Numbered from the stretch's first letter, positions 32,389 to 42,514 are shown. The stretch: DNA of 64,000 nt from Rikenellaceae bacterium (GCA_017442365.1 JAFRZW010000002.1:124001-188000), one strand, 5' to 3'. Numbers and translations are program-made. The notes: a model not told the origin generated them from the letters alone.

Positions 32389-33783
32389 ATGTTCAGCGCA
32401 AACACATACGCGGCACGTCGCGCAGAGCTCTGCCGCCGAATCGGCAAGGGAGTGATTCTGCTCCCGGGTAATATGCCCTCGCCGAACAACTATCCCAACA
32501 ATGCTTACTATTTCCGTCAGGATTCGACGTTCCTCTACTTTTTCGGATTGAATATGCCCTCGATGGTGGGTGTCATCGATGCCGAGACGGGCGAGGCAAC
32601 GCTCTATGGCGATGATTTTACGGTCGAAGATATCATCTGGACAGGTCCGCAACCCGCTGTGGCTGAGCTTGCTGCGCAGGTGGGCGTAACCAAGACGGCT
32701 CCTCTCGCGGAGCTTGCGCCCGCGATGCGTAAGGCAGTTACGCTGAATCGACGTGTGCACTATCTGCCCCCCTATCGTGGCGAGTCGAAGATGTTGATCG
32801 CGTCGCTGCTCGGCTTGGGTGTCGATATGCTGCACGAGCATAAATCGATCGATCTGATGTTCGCCGTAGCTGAGATGCGCGAGGTGAAGAGCGACGAGGA
32901 GGTTGAGCAGTTGGAGAACGCTTTTCTGATTGGTTATGAGATGCATACGACCGCGATGAAGATGTGTCGTGAGGGTCTTGTCGAGCGCGAAATTGCGGGT
33001 CGTATCGAGGGCGTTGCCAAGTCGATGGGCTTGGGCGTGTCGTTCCCGTCGATCGTGTCGCAGCACGGTGAGACGTTGCACAATCTCAACTCGGAGGGTG
33101 TGCTCGAAAATGGTCGTCTGCTGTTGGTCGATTGCGGTGGCGAGAACCTGATGAACTACATCTCGGACCATACGCGCACCTACCCCGTGAGTGGCAAATT
33201 CACGCAGAAACAGCGCGAGATTTACGAGATCGTGCTGGCGGCTCACGACCACATCGCCAAGATCGTTCGCCCCGGAATGATGTATATGAATGAGGTCCAT
33301 CGTGCGGCTTATCTCTCGCTGGCTGAGGGACTTCGCTCGATCGGACTGATCAACGGCTCGGCTGAGGACGCTGTCGATGCAGGTGCGATGTATATGTTTA
33401 TGCCCCACGGTTTGGGACACGGTATCGGTCTTGATGTGCACGACTGCGAAAACATCGGCGAGCGTAGTTTCGACTACTCGCAACTCGCTGAGCGCGCCAC
33501 TCGGTCGGCAACGTGCGTTCATCGCGCGACGTGGCGTCTGCGCAAGGGCACGGTGCTGAGCGACGAGCCGGGTATCTATTTCATTCCCGCGCTGATCGAC
33601 AAGAGTCGTGCCGAGGGCTTGTATTCGGGCATCGTGAATTACGATCGCTTGGAGGACTACCGCGACTTCGGTGGTATCCGTATCGAGGACGATCTGCTTG
33701 TAACTGAGGAGGGTTGCCGCATTATCGGCAGCAAGAAGATCCCCGCAACGGTCGAGGAGGTCGAGGCATTTATGGCGCGCTAA
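32389..33783 (+). CDS. Xaa-Pro aminopeptidase (M24B, aminopeptidase P family)
   Basis: This 464-residue metallopeptidase has an N-terminal AMP_N domain (MFSANTYAARRAELCRRIGK, then FRQDSTFLYFFGLNMPSMV) and a pita-bread catalytic domain. The five metal ligands are visible: Asp248 and Asp260 in VDCGGENLMNYISDHTRTYP, His344 in HGLGHGIGLDVHD, Glu393 in SDEPGIYF and Glu433 in GGIRIEDD. It removes N-terminal residues from peptides with proline in second position, in the cytoplasm. The 348-bp gap before it is filled by repeats, and a terminator follows. Confidence 0.95.
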   Translation: MFSANTYAARRAELCRRIGKGVILLPGNMPSPNNYPNNAYYFRQDSTFLYFFGLNMPSMVGVIDAETGEATLYGDDFTVEDIIWTGPQPAVAELAAQVGVTKTAPLAELAPAMRKAVTLNRRVHYLPPYRGESKMLIASLLGLGVDMLHEHKSIDLMFAVAEMREVKSDEEVEQLENAFLIGYEMHTTAMKMCREGLVEREIAGRIEGVAKSMGLGVSFPSIVSQHGETLHNLNSEGVLENGRLLLVDCGGENLMNYISDHTRTYPVSGKFTQKQREIYEIVLAAHDHIAKIVRPGMMYMNEVHRAAYLSLAEGLRSIGLINGSAEDAVDAGAMYMFMPHGLGHGIGLDVHDCENIGERSFDYSQLAERATRSATCVHRATWRLRKGTVLSDEPGIYFIPALIDKSRAEGLYSGIVNYDRLEDYRDFGGIRIEDDLLVTEEGCRIIGSKKIPATVEEVEAFMAR

Positions 33784-33811
33784 TCGGTCGGCAAGACGTT
33801 AGCAAAACAAC

Positions 33812-33842
33812 GAGCCGCACTCCATTTGGGGTGCGGCTCACT
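33812..33842 (+). terminator. Hairpin terminator between aminopeptidase P and the facing gene
   Basis: GAGCCGCAC (33812-33820) and GTGCGGCTC (33831-33839) form a perfect 9-bp stem, followed by ACTGTTTG. It lies between convergent genes and could serve both. Confidence 0.75.
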
Positions 33843-33863
33843 GTTTGTATAATTTGCTGAGAT

Positions 33864-34292
33864 TTATGCTATTGCATTGATAATTTGTGCGATCTCGTAA
33901 CCGTACCACACCATCGAGCCAACGAACAACAGCACGCCAAACGCCACGAATGCGATCCACGGTTTGGGTGCTCGACGGGTTTCGCGGAAAATCTTGTAGA
34001 GGCTTCGCAGGATTATAAATCCGCCCACAACGCCCCACATCGGCACCCATACGCCCCACGTCTTGGCGAAGGCTCCGAAAGCCGATTTCGGTTCGGGCAA
34101 TACGTACCACACAATCGCGGTTGCCGCCAGGATCAACACCGTAACTGCCAACAACTTAGGCCAGCCCTTCTTGTATCCCTCCTTGATCGCAGCCCAATTC
34201 CACTCGTCGCCATACTTTCGAGTCCAATCAAAAAATTGAGTGGTTGCAGCGACAAACAAAACCGTCAATAATAAAACTACAATTGCTGTCAT
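33864..34292 (-). CDS. Four-helix membrane protein of unknown function
   Basis: A 142-residue protein with hydrophobic segments near residues 3-19, 45-64, 82-99 and 115-135. A polar loop DWTRKYGDEWNWAAIKEGYKK lies between the first two, and a basic loop KIFRETRRAPKPW between the last two. It is a single-gene unit convergent with aminopeptidase P, with -7 elements upstream. I recognise no family and the neighbours give no hint of function. Confidence 0.7.
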   Translation of the reverse strand: MTAIVVLLLTVLFVAATTQFFDWTRKYGDEWNWAAIKEGYKKGWPKLLAVTVLILAATAIVWYVLPEPKSAFGAFAKTWGVWVPMWGVVGGFIILRSLYKIFRETRRAPKPWIAFVAFGVLLFVGSMVWYGYEIAQIINAIA

Positions 34293-34319
34293 CTTCCTCA
34301 GAATTTAAGTTATTGGCCA

Positions 34320-34345
34320 CAAAGGTAACGAAAAGGGCAAAGATA
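34320..34345 (-). promoter_or_regulatory. Two -7 elements before the four-helix membrane protein
   Basis: The minus strand has TACCTTTG (34320-34327) and TATCTTTG (34338-34345), both matching TAnnTTTG, 28 and 46 bp upstream of the ATG at 34292. Confidence 0.45.
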
Positions 34346-34462
34346 TGCAAATTTTGTTTCAATAAGGACGATAATCAGGTAATGAAACGGGTAGGGCACG
34401 CGCCTTCAATGATGTGTCTTACAATAAAAAGAGCGCAAATCGTCCGCCCCCCCACACACAAC

Positions 34463-34490
34463 AAAAAAAAGGTTGGCCTTTCAGCCAACC
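34463..34490 (-). terminator. Terminator of the tRNA-Leu gene
   Basis: GGTTGGC (34471-34477) and GCCAACC (34484-34490) form a 7-bp stem. On the minus strand it is followed by eight T residues, immediately after the encoded CCA end of the tRNA. Confidence 0.9.
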
Positions 34491-34493
34491 TCT

Positions 34494-34578
34494 TGGTGCC
34501 CAGGACAGGAATCGAACCTGCACGCCTTTCGACACACGCACCTGAAACGTGCGCGTCTACCAGTTCCGCCACCTGGGC
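34494..34578 (-). tRNA. tRNA-Leu(CAG)
   Basis: On the minus strand an 85-nt class II tRNA: acceptor GCCCAGG pairs with CCTGGGC, a Leu-type D-arm (GCGGAACTGGTAGACGC), anticodon stem CACGT/GCGTG with loop TTCAGGT (anticodon CAG), a long variable arm, T-arm with GGTTCGATTCC, and an encoded CCA end. A TATCTTTG -7 element lies upstream and a terminator directly follows. Confidence 0.97.
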
Positions 34579-34612
34579 GTGAAACTTGGAACTTTCGTTC
34601 AGTTTGCGGGTG

Positions 34613-34620
34613 CAAAGATA
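34613..34620 (-). promoter_or_regulatory. Promoter -7 element of tRNA-Leu
   Basis: The minus strand reads TATCTTTG, 34 bp before the tRNA 5' end at 34578. Confidence 0.6.
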
Positions 34621-34653
34621 CGTAAAAAATTATGTAACCTCCAAATATTTTTT

Positions 34654-34661
34654 TATATTTG
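34654..34661 (+). promoter_or_regulatory. Promoter -7 element of the esterase gene
   Basis: TATATTTG matches TAnnTTTG 32 bp upstream of the ATG at 34694. Confidence 0.5.
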
Positions 34662-34693
34662 CTGAAAATTTATCCAAAAAAACGTAAAAACCT

Positions 34694-35545
34694 ATGCGTA
34701 AAACACTCTTTACTCTCATCGCGACGGCACTCTTCGCAACAGCAGCAACGGCTCAGAGCCGCATTGAGGAGCTGACCGTTCATAGCGAAATTCTGAACGC
34801 CGACAAAACCTATTCGGTCTATCTGCCAGATGGTTACGACACCGCTACGGAGCGTTTCCCGGTACTCTATCTGCTGCACGGTGCATTCGGTCAGGACAAT
34901 AATTGGCACAAAATGGGTAACCTCCAAGCACAGGCTGACGAGGCTATCAAAGAGGGTCGTGTTCGCCCGATGATCGTCGTGATGCCCGATGCTCGCGGTA
35001 AGGCCGAGAATCTTGCCGGTGAGAATATGGGCTACTTCAATGTCGAGGGCTGGAACTACGAGGATTTCTTCTTCGAGGAGTTCATTCCGCATATCGATGC
35101 AACGCTTAAAACGCTGAGCGACAAGGAGAATCGCGCGATCGCAGGTTTGTCGATGGGCGGTGGCGGCTCGGTGGTTTATGGTCAGCATCACCCCGAGATG
35201 TTTGGTGCGGTCTATTCGGTGAGCGGTCTGCTCGACAACTTCCCCAAGAGCAGCGTTTCGAAGTCGTATGCCGTTCCATTCCTTTGGTCGGTTGTCCGCA
35301 CTTCGCCCGTTGAGTTCTTGCAGACGGCCAAGCCTGCTCAGATCGAGGCTCTACGTACGGTGCGTTGGTTTGTCGATTGTGGCGACACGGACTTCCTGAT
35401 CCGCCCCAATCTGAACTTTTTCAGCGAAATGATGCGTCAGGGTATCCCGATGGAGTTCCGTGTGCGCGATGGTGCGCATTCGTGGAGCTATTGGACCTCG
35501 GCTGTTCCGATGATTCTCGAACACTCGTTCCCTGTGAAGAAGTAG
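34694..35545 (+). CDS. Exported alpha/beta-hydrolase, putative esterase family
   Basis: This 283-residue secreted protein has a signal peptide (MRKTLFTLIATALFATAATAQ) and the esterase-D/Fes fold. Supporting segments are SVYLPDGYDTATERFPVLYL, the oxyanion-type LLHGAFGQDNNW, the nucleophile Ser in IAGLSMGGGGSVVYG, an Asp in WFVDCGDTDF and the catalytic His in RDGAHSWSYW. Relatives deacetylate or deferuloylate plant polysaccharides or act on other esters. The exact substrate is unknown, and no polysaccharide utilisation locus surrounds it. Confidence 0.9.
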   Translation: MRKTLFTLIATALFATAATAQSRIEELTVHSEILNADKTYSVYLPDGYDTATERFPVLYLLHGAFGQDNNWHKMGNLQAQADEAIKEGRVRPMIVVMPDARGKAENLAGENMGYFNVEGWNYEDFFFEEFIPHIDATLKTLSDKENRAIAGLSMGGGGSVVYGQHHPEMFGAVYSVSGLLDNFPKSSVSKSYAVPFLWSVVRTSPVEFLQTAKPAQIEALRTVRWFVDCGDTDFLIRPNLNFFSEMMRQGIPMEFRVRDGAHSWSYWTSAVPMILEHSFPVKK

Positions 35546-35661
35546 TTTATTGAACACCAACGAGATATGATTGAGCCGCGCTTTTCGGAGTGCGGCGTGA
35601 GGTAGTGTCTGCAAGCGTCTTGTTTTATCAGCATCGAAGTTGAGGAATGCTCGTAAAAAAA

Positions 35662-35698
35662 AGTAGCGAAATCCATTTCGGATTTCGCTACTTTTTTG
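35662..35698. terminator. Bidirectional terminator between esterase and PD40 genes
   Basis: AGTAGCGAAATCC (35662-35674) and GGATTTCGCTACT (35680-35692) form a 13-bp perfect stem with A-run before and T-run after. It therefore fits both the plus-strand esterase and the convergent minus-strand gene. Confidence 0.9.
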
Positions 35699-35713
35699 TT
35701 TGGTGAGAGATAC

Positions 35714-36760
35714 TTACAGCGAGAAGTTCATTCTCCATACGTTGTAGTTACCCTGCTTCGAGCCACGTTGCGAGAGGAAGTAGATATACTTACCGTCGGG
35801 CGACCAAGTGGGGCTGCAATCGTTACCCTTGTGGTAGGTCAGCTGAGTGAGCTGTGAGCCATCGGTACGAACGACATAGATGTCGGTGTTCTGCTTGGTA
35901 TCAACGAACGAGAATACCTTCTCTTTCTTGTTGCCACCTGATACGTTCTTCGCATTCGACGAGCTGTTAGCAACCAATACGATCCACTTGCCATCGGGCG
36001 AAACCGAAGGAGTAGTGAAGTTCTTGCCGGGCATCGAGAGAATCAGCGATTCCGAACCACCCTCGCAATCAACCAGCCAAATCTCGCCATAACCCTTCTC
36101 GTTGATGCGCTCGCAGATAAAGCTGTTGCGGTTTTTGAGGGGCTGCGGGTTGTCGCCGGTCGAGTAGTTGGTCAGCAGACCATTGTTGCGGTTGTAGCTC
36201 CAAATCGAGCAGTTGGTAGCGTTGAGGGTCTTCTTGCTATTGAAAATCTTGTTGAAAATACCCGAGTTGCCCTCGTAGCGCGAGAAGAAAACGGTCTGAC
36301 CATCGCTCGAATACGAGGGGTTTGCGCCCTCAGCGATCTGATGGAGCAGGTTGCCGCCCTCGGCGCTGGTGATATTCACGATATCCTTGCCGTCGCGAGC
36401 CTCGCTGAATACGATTTCCTTACCATCGGGCGAGAAACAAGCCGAGTTCACGCCTGCGCGGAATGTACGCTGAACAGCTGCGCCAGCCGAGCTTGTGCTC
36501 TTGACATATACGTTACGAGTCTTGTTTTTGTAATCGATGTAGATGATCTTCTCGCCGTCGGGAGAAACATCAAGCATACGACCTGTGTACCAACCCGACA
36601 GACTAAATACGGGGCTACTTACGTCGCTACCATCGCGAGTAATCTGAACGAAACTGATACCGCCCTCTTCGGGAACGTTGATCATCGTCCACTTGAATTT
36701 CTTAGCCGAGGCGGTCGACGCCAATGCAATAAACAGCACGGCAAAGATGAGTCTTTTCAT
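35714..36760 (-). CDS. Exported PD40/TolB-like beta-propeller protein
   Basis: A 348-residue protein with signal peptide MKRLIFAVLFIALASTASAK and at least five PD40 (WD40-like) repeats: VSPDGEKIIYIDY, FSPDGKEIVFSEAR, YSSDGQTVFFSRYE, VSPDGKWIVLVAN and WSPDGKYIYFLSQRG. Such propellers bind proteins or sugars in the periplasm, as in TolB and in sensor domains of dipeptidyl peptidases. No catalytic domain follows, so it is likely a binding or scaffold protein. A TATTTTTG -7 element lies upstream, and a divergent promoter serves leuS. Confidence 0.87.
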   Translation of the reverse strand: MKRLIFAVLFIALASTASAKKFKWTMINVPEEGGISFVQITRDGSDVSSPVFSLSGWYTGRMLDVSPDGEKIIYIDYKNKTRNVYVKSTSSAGAAVQRTFRAGVNSACFSPDGKEIVFSEARDGKDIVNITSAEGGNLLHQIAEGANPSYSSDGQTVFFSRYEGNSGIFNKIFNSKKTLNATNCSIWSYNRNNGLLTNYSTGDNPQPLKNRNSFICERINEKGYGEIWLVDCEGGSESLILSMPGKNFTTPSVSPDGKWIVLVANSSSNAKNVSGGNKKEKVFSFVDTKQNTDIYVVRTDGSQLTQLTYHKGNDCSPTWSPDGKYIYFLSQRGSKQGNYNVWRMNFSL

Positions 36761-36797
36761 AGTGATAATTCGATTTTTGTGAGTTAGATTATTAATG

Positions 36798-36805
36798 CAA
36801 AAATA
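36798..36805 (-). promoter_or_regulatory. Promoter -7 element of the PD40 gene
   Basis: The minus strand reads TATTTTTG, 37 bp upstream of the ATG at 36760. Confidence 0.45.
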
Positions 36806-36931
36806 AATATATGTATATAATTTTCCAAATAATTGGCTTGATATTTTGCTCCAAATGTCCTATGCCGCTATTAATAAATGTGATGGATAAATAAAATTAG
36901 GTAAAACGGTCGATGATTCGCGAAAAAAGTT

Positions 36932-36939
36932 TATTTTTG
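36932..36939 (+). promoter_or_regulatory. Promoter -7 element of leuS
   Basis: TATTTTTG matches TAnnTTTG 52 bp upstream of the leuS ATG at 36992. Confidence 0.5.
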
Positions 36940-36991
36940 CAAGATGTATTGAACACATTCGACAAAAACAACAAAAAACATACAACAAGTT

Positions 36992-39748
36992 ATGGAATAC
37001 GATTTTAGAGCCATCGAAGCCAAATGGCAAAAAGAGTGGCGCGAGCGCGGTACCTACAAAGTGGAGGTCGATACGTCGCGCCCCAAATTCTATGTCCTCG
37101 ATATGTTCCCCTATCCGTCGGGTGCGGGTCTGCACGTAGGCCACCCGCTGGGTTACATCGCTTCGGATATCTATTCGCGTTACAAGCGTCTGTGCGGATT
37201 CAATGTCCTGCACCCGATGGGTTACGACGCCTTCGGTCTGCCCGCTGAGCAGTATGCGATTCAGACGGGTCAGCACCCTGCCGTAACCACCACGCAGAAT
37301 ATCAATCGCTACCGCGAGCAGCTGGACAAGATTGGTTTCTCGTTCGATTGGAGCCGCGAGGTACGCACCTGCGATCCGGAGTATTACAAATGGACGCAGT
37401 GGGCATTTGTGCAGATGTTCTCGCACTATTACGACAACGTTGAGCAGTGCGCTCGCCCCATCGAGGAGCTGATTGCCAAGTTCATTGCTAACGGCACCGA
37501 GGGTGTCGATGCGGCTTGCACTCAGGAGATGAAGTTCTCGGCTGAGGAGTGGGCAGCGATGAACGAGAAGGAGCGCGAGCAGGTGTTGCAGAACTACCGT
37601 TTGGCGTTCCGTGCCGATACGATGGTGAATTGGTGTCCTGCGTTGGGTACGGTGTTGGCGAACGACGAGGTGAAGGACGGTCTGTCGGAGCGCGGTGGCC
37701 ACCCCGTTGAGCAGAAGCGTATGAAGCAGTGGTTGCTGCGTGTTACGGCATACGCTCAGCGAATGTTGGACGGCTTGGAGAAATTGGAGTGGAGCGATTC
37801 GCTCAAAGAGATCCAGCGCAACTGGATCGGTCGCAGCACGGGTGCGCAGATGTTCTTCGACGTGAAGGGTATGGACGAGAAGTTGGAGATCTTCACCACA
37901 CGTCCCGATACCGTTTTTGGTGTAACGTTTATGGTTATTGCGCCTGAGCATCAGTGGATTGACCGCCTGACTACGGACGAGAACCGTGCGGCAGTCGAGG
38001 ATTATATCGCCCAGACCAAGAAGCGCTCGGAGCGTGAGCGTATCGCCGAGACCAAGCGTGTGAGCGGCGTTGCGACGGGCTCGTATGCGGTGAATCCCTT
38101 CACGGGCAAGGAGATTCCGATCTATGTTTCGGATTATGTGCTGGCGGGTTATGGTACGGGTGCCATTATGGCTGTTCCGGCGCACGACTCGCGCGACTAC
38201 GCTTTTGCACGCCACTTCGGTTTGGAGATTGTTCCCGTGGTTGAGGGTGGCGACATCAGTAAGGAGAGCTACGACGCTAAGTCGGGTGCAATGATCAACT
38301 CGGGTTTCATTACGGGTATGGACGTCAAGGAGGCTATCGAGGTGATGTTCGACGAGGTTGAGAAGCGCGGTATCGGTCGCAAGCGTGTGAACTATCGTCT
38401 GCGCGATGCGATCTTCTCGCGTCAGCGCTATTGGGGCGAGCCGTTCCCCGTTTACTATAAGGACGATGTGGCCTACACGTTGCCCATTGATCAGTTGCCG
38501 TTGGAGCTGCCGCCGATCAAGGATTTTGGACCGACGGAGGCGGGCGAGCCACCTCTGGCACGTGTTGAGGGTTGGTGCACCGAGGCGGACGACCCGTTCG
38601 AGCTCTCGACAATGCCCGGTTTTGCAGGTTCGAGTGCCTACTATCTGCGCTATATGGATCCCCACAACTCGGAGGCGTTGGTTAGCCGCGAGGCTGACGA
38701 GTATTGGCGCAATGTCGATCTCTATGTGGGTGGTATCGAGCACGCTACGGGCCACTTGATGTACTCGCGTTTCTGGAATATGTTCCTCTACGATTTGGGT
38801 TATGTCTGCGAGGACGAGCCCTTCAAGAAGTTAGTCAATCAGGGTATGATCCAGGGTCGTTCGAACTTCGTCTATCGCGTGGTTGGAACGAACAAATTTG
38901 TGTCGCTCGGTCTGCGTAGCCAGTACGAGACGCAGGAGATCCACGTCGATGTCAATATCGTGCGCAACGATGTGCTCGATTTGGAGGCCTTCCGCAAGTG
39001 GCGTCCTGAGTTTGCCGACGCTGAATTTATCTTGGAGGACGGCAAGTATGTCTGCGGCTGGGCTATCGAGAAGATGTCGAAGTCGATGTTCAACGTTGTT
39101 AATCCCGACTATATCGTCGAGGCGTATGGCGCTGATACTCTGCGTATGTACGAGATGTTCCTCGGTCCGTTGGAGCAGTCGAAGCCGTGGGATACCAACG
39201 GTATCGACGGTGTGCATAAGTTCCTGCGCCGTCTGTGGGGACTGTTCTACGACCGCTTTGGCAACTACAAACTGACCGACGAGAAGGCAACGCCTGCCGA
39301 GTTGAAGACCCTCCACAAGACCATCAAGAAGGTGCGCGAGGATATCGAGAACTTTTCATTTAATACCTCGGTGGCAGCATTTATGATCTGCCTCAATGAG
39401 TTGGGCGACTGCCCCAAGCGCGAGATTGTCGAGCCGCTCGTTGTGCTGATCGCGCCGTTTGCTCCGCACATTGCCGAGGAGTTGTGGTCGGTGCTGGGAC
39501 ACACGACGTCGGTTTGCGACGCGAAGTATCCTGAGGTTTGCGCCGAGTACCTCGTTGAGAATAGCCACGAGTATCCCGTTTCGATCAATGGTAAAATGCG
39601 TTTCAAGAAGGAGCTGCCGCTCGATATGTCGAACGAGGAGATCACCGCCATTGTGCTGGCCGATCCCGCAGCGCAGAGGTGGACCGAGGGTCGTGCGCCG
39701 AAGAAGGTGATCGTGGTCCAGGGCAAGATTATCAACATTGTAATTTAA
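36992..39748 (+). CDS. leuS: Leucine-tRNA ligase
   Basis: A class I synthetase charging tRNA-Leu. The 918-residue protein has the HIGH-type motif in [16 protein letters not shown] (near 34-49), [17 protein letters not shown], an editing domain with [19 protein letters not shown] and the [20 protein letters not shown] segment, and KMSKS at residues 694-698. The C-terminal anticodon-binding helical domain ends with the small UNE-L-like segment [13 protein letters not shown]. The length is normal for bacterial LeuRS. pyrF follows after 10 bp, probably in the same transcript. Confidence 0.98.
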   Translation: MEYDFRAIEAKWQKEWRERGTYKVEVDTSRPKFYVLDMFPYPSGAGLHVGHPLGYIASDIYSRYKRLCGFNVLHPMGYDAFGLPAEQYAIQTGQHPAVTTTQNINRYREQLDKIGFSFDWSREVRTCDPEYYKWTQWAFVQMFSHYYDNVEQCARPIEELIAKFIANGTEGVDAACTQEMKFSAEEWAAMNEKEREQVLQNYRLAFRADTMVNWCPALGTVLANDEVKDGLSERGGHPVEQKRMKQWLLRVTAYAQRMLDGLEKLEWSDSLKEIQRNWIGRSTGAQMFFDVKGMDEKLEIFTTRPDTVFGVTFMVIAPEHQWIDRLTTDENRAAVEDYIAQTKKRSERERIAETKRVSGVATGSYAVNPFTGKEIPIYVSDYVLAGYGTGAIMAVPAHDSRDYAFARHFGLEIVPVVEGGDISKESYDAKSGAMINSGFITGMDVKEAIEVMFDEVEKRGIGRKRVNYRLRDAIFSRQRYWGEPFPVYYKDDVAYTLPIDQLPLELPPIKDFGPTEAGEPPLARVEGWCTEADDPFELSTMPGFAGSSAYYLRYMDPHNSEALVSREADEYWRNVDLYVGGIEHATGHLMYSRFWNMFLYDLGYVCEDEPFKKLVNQGMIQGRSNFVYRVVGTNKFVSLGLRSQYETQEIHVDVNIVRNDVLDLEAFRKWRPEFADAEFILEDGKYVCGWAIEKMSKSMFNVVNPDYIVEAYGADTLRMYEMFLGPLEQSKPWDTNGIDGVHKFLRRLWGLFYDRFGNYKLTDEKATPAELKTLHKTIKKVREDIENFSFNTSVAAFMICLNELGDCPKREIVEPLVVLIAPFAPHIAEELWSVLGHTTSVCDAKYPEVCAEYLVENSHEYPVSINGKMRFKKELPLDMSNEEITAIVLADPAAQRWTEGRAPKKVIVVQGKIINIVI

Positions 39749-39758
39749 CGACTAAAAT

Positions 39759-40583
39759 ATGAACTACAACCAACTTTTCGAGCAGATTCGCGCCAAGCAG
39801 AGTTTCCTTTGCGTGGGGCTTGATACGGACGTGCGCAAGTTGCCCGAGGCGGTGCGAGGCGAGGAGGATCCGATCTTCGCGTTCAATCGCGCAATTATCG
39901 ACGCCACAGCCGCTTACACGGTTAGCTATAAGCCCAATCTGGCATTCTACGAGGAGCACGGCGCAGCAGGTATGGAGAGCTTCGAGCGCACCTGCCGCTA
40001 TATCCGCGAGAACTACCCCGAAATCTTCATTATTGCCGACGCTAAGCGTGGCGATATCGGCAATACGTCGGCAATGTACGCCCGCGCATTCTTCGAGCAG
40101 GGGCTGGTCGATGCCGTAACGCTGTCGCCCTATATGGGTCGCGATACGGTGGCTCCGTTCCTCGAATATGAGGGTAAGTGGTCGGTGATCTTGGCTCTCA
40201 CATCGAATCCGTCGGCAGCTGATTTCGAGTTGCTTACGTTGGCTGATGGCCGCAAGGTCTATGAGCAGGTGTTGCTGACCGCGTCGCAGTGGGGCTCGAA
40301 GGAGAACACGATGTTTGTGGTCGGTGCAACGCAGGCAAAGATGCTTGGCGGTATCCGCGAGTTGGTGCCCGATCACTTCTTGTTGGTGCCCGGTGTGGGT
40401 GCGCAGGGAGGCTCGCTGAGCGAGGTTGCCGAGTACGGTATGAACTCGCATTGCGGTCTGCTTGTGAACTCGTCGCGCGGCATTATCTACGCCTCGAAGG
40501 AGGCCGATTTCGCTGAGGTCGCAGGGCAGAAAGCAGCCGAAATGCAAGCCGAAATGGCCGAGCTTTTGGAGAAGTATCTCTAA
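39759..40583 (+). CDS. pyrF: Orotidine 5'-phosphate decarboxylase (long, type 2)
   Basis: Catalyses the last step of UMP synthesis. The 274-residue protein is of the longer class. Phosphate- and substrate-binding [16 protein letters not shown] is near residue 17, and the catalytic tetrad region [18 protein letters not shown] (92-109) holds Lys96. The C-terminal [11 protein letters not shown] phosphate loop and [12 protein letters not shown] are also present. It lies directly after leuS. A GC-rich inverted repeat (TGCGCCGCC at 40612-40620 with GGCGGCGCA) follows, without a T-run. Confidence 0.97.
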   Translation: MNYNQLFEQIRAKQSFLCVGLDTDVRKLPEAVRGEEDPIFAFNRAIIDATAAYTVSYKPNLAFYEEHGAAGMESFERTCRYIRENYPEIFIIADAKRGDIGNTSAMYARAFFEQGLVDAVTLSPYMGRDTVAPFLEYEGKWSVILALTSNPSAADFELLTLADGRKVYEQVLLTASQWGSKENTMFVVGATQAKMLGGIRELVPDHFLLVPGVGAQGGSLSEVAEYGMNSHCGLLVNSSRGIIYASKEADFAEVAGQKAAEMQAEMAELLEKYL

Positions 40584-40665
40584 TCCCGACCGAGGACCGA
40601 AAGTGCAAAATGTGCGCCGCCTTGCCTGATTCGGGGCGGGCGGCGCAAATTATATACGATTGATT

Positions 40666-41349
40666 ATGAGAAAGTTTTACACGCTTTTGGCGGTGGGTTG
40701 CGCTCTGCTGACAAGTTGCGCCGCACCGCGTATTTCAAGCCGAGCACCGCAGCTCGAAATCCCGCAGGGAACGATCACGGTCGATGGCTCGGCGGAGGAT
40801 TGGGGCGACTATCGTCAGCTCACGTCGCTGACCAGCGCACACGATCACACGACGCCCGACGGAACGCGCGTGGCACTCCGCTATGACAATACAAAATTGT
40901 ATTTTTTGTTCGAGGTTACCGACCCCGATATTGTGTCGGGAAAGGTCGAAAGCGAACGCGATTTATTCAACCACGACCGTGTTGAAATCTTCTTTTCCAG
41001 CGATCGAAAGATGAGCTTCTATTGTGGCGCTGAGATCTCCGAAACGGGCGTGTTGGATCACGGCAGAGATCAAAGTGGCAAGAGTAGTATGGATTGGAAT
41101 TTCAAGACGTTACGCCATACGACCAAGCGCACCGCGGAGGGCTATGTTACCGAGGGATCGTTCGATATGGAGGAGTTGCGCGAGCTGGGTTTGATCGGTC
41201 GAAACGGTCGTGTCTATATCGGCATTTTCCGTGGCGACAACCCCAACGATGGCACTAAATATCGCTGGCTTTCGTGGGTGGTTGCCGATAAATTACAACG
41301 CCCGAATTTTCACCACCCCTACTCGCAAGGAGTCGCTTATTTGAGATAA
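40666..41349 (+). CDS. Lipoprotein with a CBM9/DOMON-like domain
   Basis: A 227-residue lipoprotein: MRKFYTLLAVGCALLTSC is a signal peptide with lipobox LTSC and Cys18. The mature protein is a single beta-sandwich with ITVDGSAEDWGDY, then VALRYDNTKLYFLFEVTD, DRVEIFFSSD and GYVTEGSFDMEEL. This is the pattern of the carbohydrate-binding module 9 family that binds sugars or heme-like ligands. The ATG at 40666 is preferred; a TTG two codons earlier is not needed. It has no enzymatic partner domain, and its ligand is unknown. Confidence 0.82.
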   Translation: MRKFYTLLAVGCALLTSCAAPRISSRAPQLEIPQGTITVDGSAEDWGDYRQLTSLTSAHDHTTPDGTRVALRYDNTKLYFLFEVTDPDIVSGKVESERDLFNHDRVEIFFSSDRKMSFYCGAEISETGVLDHGRDQSGKSSMDWNFKTLRHTTKRTAEGYVTEGSFDMEELRELGLIGRNGRVYIGIFRGDNPNDGTKYRWLSWVVADKLQRPNFHHPYSQGVAYLR

Positions 41350-41380
41350 TTCAAAATTCAAAATTCAAGATTCAAAATTA
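41348..41380 (+). repeat. AT-rich tandem heptamers
   Basis: ATTCAAA/ATTCAAG units directly after the CBM9-like lipoprotein stop. A short second block occurs at 41462-41477. Same unit as at 32049-32081. Confidence 0.7.
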
Positions 41381-41415
41381 ATCCTGCTGTGCAGGCTTTT
41401 TCTCCTTCGCGCCTC

Positions 41416-41452
41416 AGCCGAGTTTGAGCAAGCTCAACCTCCACATTCGGCT
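41416..41452 (+). repeat. Possible degenerate family-2 palindrome
   Basis: Outer arms AGCCGAG (41416-41422) and TTCGGCT (41446-41452) pair over seven positions including one G-T. Inside is hairpin TTGAGCAAGCTCAA (41424-41437) followed by eight C-rich nucleotides. This resembles the family-2 elements but with a shorter, reversed-looking outer stem. Confidence 0.4.
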
Positions 41453-41479
41453 TGGTGTCGGTTCAAAATTCAAAATTAT

Positions 41480-41510
41480 GCCACGCCCTTCGGGACGTGG
41501 CTTTTTGTTT
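41480..41510 (+). terminator. Rho-independent terminator downstream of the CBM9-like lipoprotein
   Basis: GCCACG (41480-41485) pairs with CGTGGC (41496-41501) around CCCTTCGGGA, followed by TTTTTGTTT. Confidence 0.8.
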
Positions 41511-41571
41511 GTTCTCGGAAGATCTCATTAGTGTTGCGAATTAAAAGTTGGCAAAATCTATGATTTTGACA

Positions 41572-41618
41572 CACCTTCGGGGGCTCGCCTTCGGCGACCG
41601 CCCCAGCCCCCGAAGGTG
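41572..41618 (+). repeat. Nested palindromic repeat, family 2, copy 2
   Basis: A 14-bp perfect outer stem (CACCTTCGGGGGCT at 41572-41585, AGCCCCCGAAGGTG at 41605-41618), inner hairpin CGCCTTCGGCG (41586-41596), then the eight nucleotides ACCGCCCC (41597-41604). Layout equals copy 1 at 32135-32190. An inverted run of the AT heptamers (41685-41708) follows. The remainder of the 41350-42075 gap is AT-rich with no gene seen. Confidence 0.75.
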
Positions 41619-41684
41619 CGTGTTGTCATCGGGCGAGTTCTGCTTTTCCGGTTTAGCAAACAAAATCTGTAAAAGCAAAGGTTA

Positions 41685-41708
41685 ATTTTGAATTTTGAAT
41701 TTTGAATT
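41685..41708 (-). repeat. AT-rich tandem heptamers, inverted
   Basis: TTTTGAA units, the reverse complement of the TTCAAAA heptamer seen at 32049 and 41348, about 370 bp upstream of rpsL. Confidence 0.65.
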
Positions 41709-41979
41709 GCGCATCCCTCTCGCACGCGCGTATTATGTGCGACCGCTAACGTGCATATACACAAAAATATAGCCCTCGCATTCAACCTCTCTGCTGCTCG
41801 CATAATTAATTCAATCACAAAACTCAGAAAATCAGAGTGTTAAAGTCTATTACGCTCGAAATCAATAAACGAAACTTATTTCGCGCAAGATTTGATAAGA
41901 AAATACAATCGCAAAATCGACCGAAAACCGCTAAAACGCTGAAAAATCGGCCCGAAAAAGGTGAAAAAAGTTGGGCAAA

Positions 41980-42011
41980 ATTGGTAGAAATAAAAAAAAT
42001 GCGTACCTTTG
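41980..42011 (+). promoter_or_regulatory. Promoter of the str (rpsL) operon
   Basis: TACCTTTG (42004-42011) is a perfect -7 element, with ATTG (41980-41983) 20 bp upstream as a weak -33 box. The leader to the rpsL ATG is about 60 nt. Confidence 0.65.
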
Positions 42012-42075
42012 CAGTCCCATTTTGAGATGGGAATGACGAAATATTAACAAAAATAAAGGACAAAACAGTAAGAAA

Positions 42076-42480
<405 letters not shown>

Positions 42481-42514
42481 TCAACAGAGGAAATTTTAAC
42501 AAAGAGAAACAACA

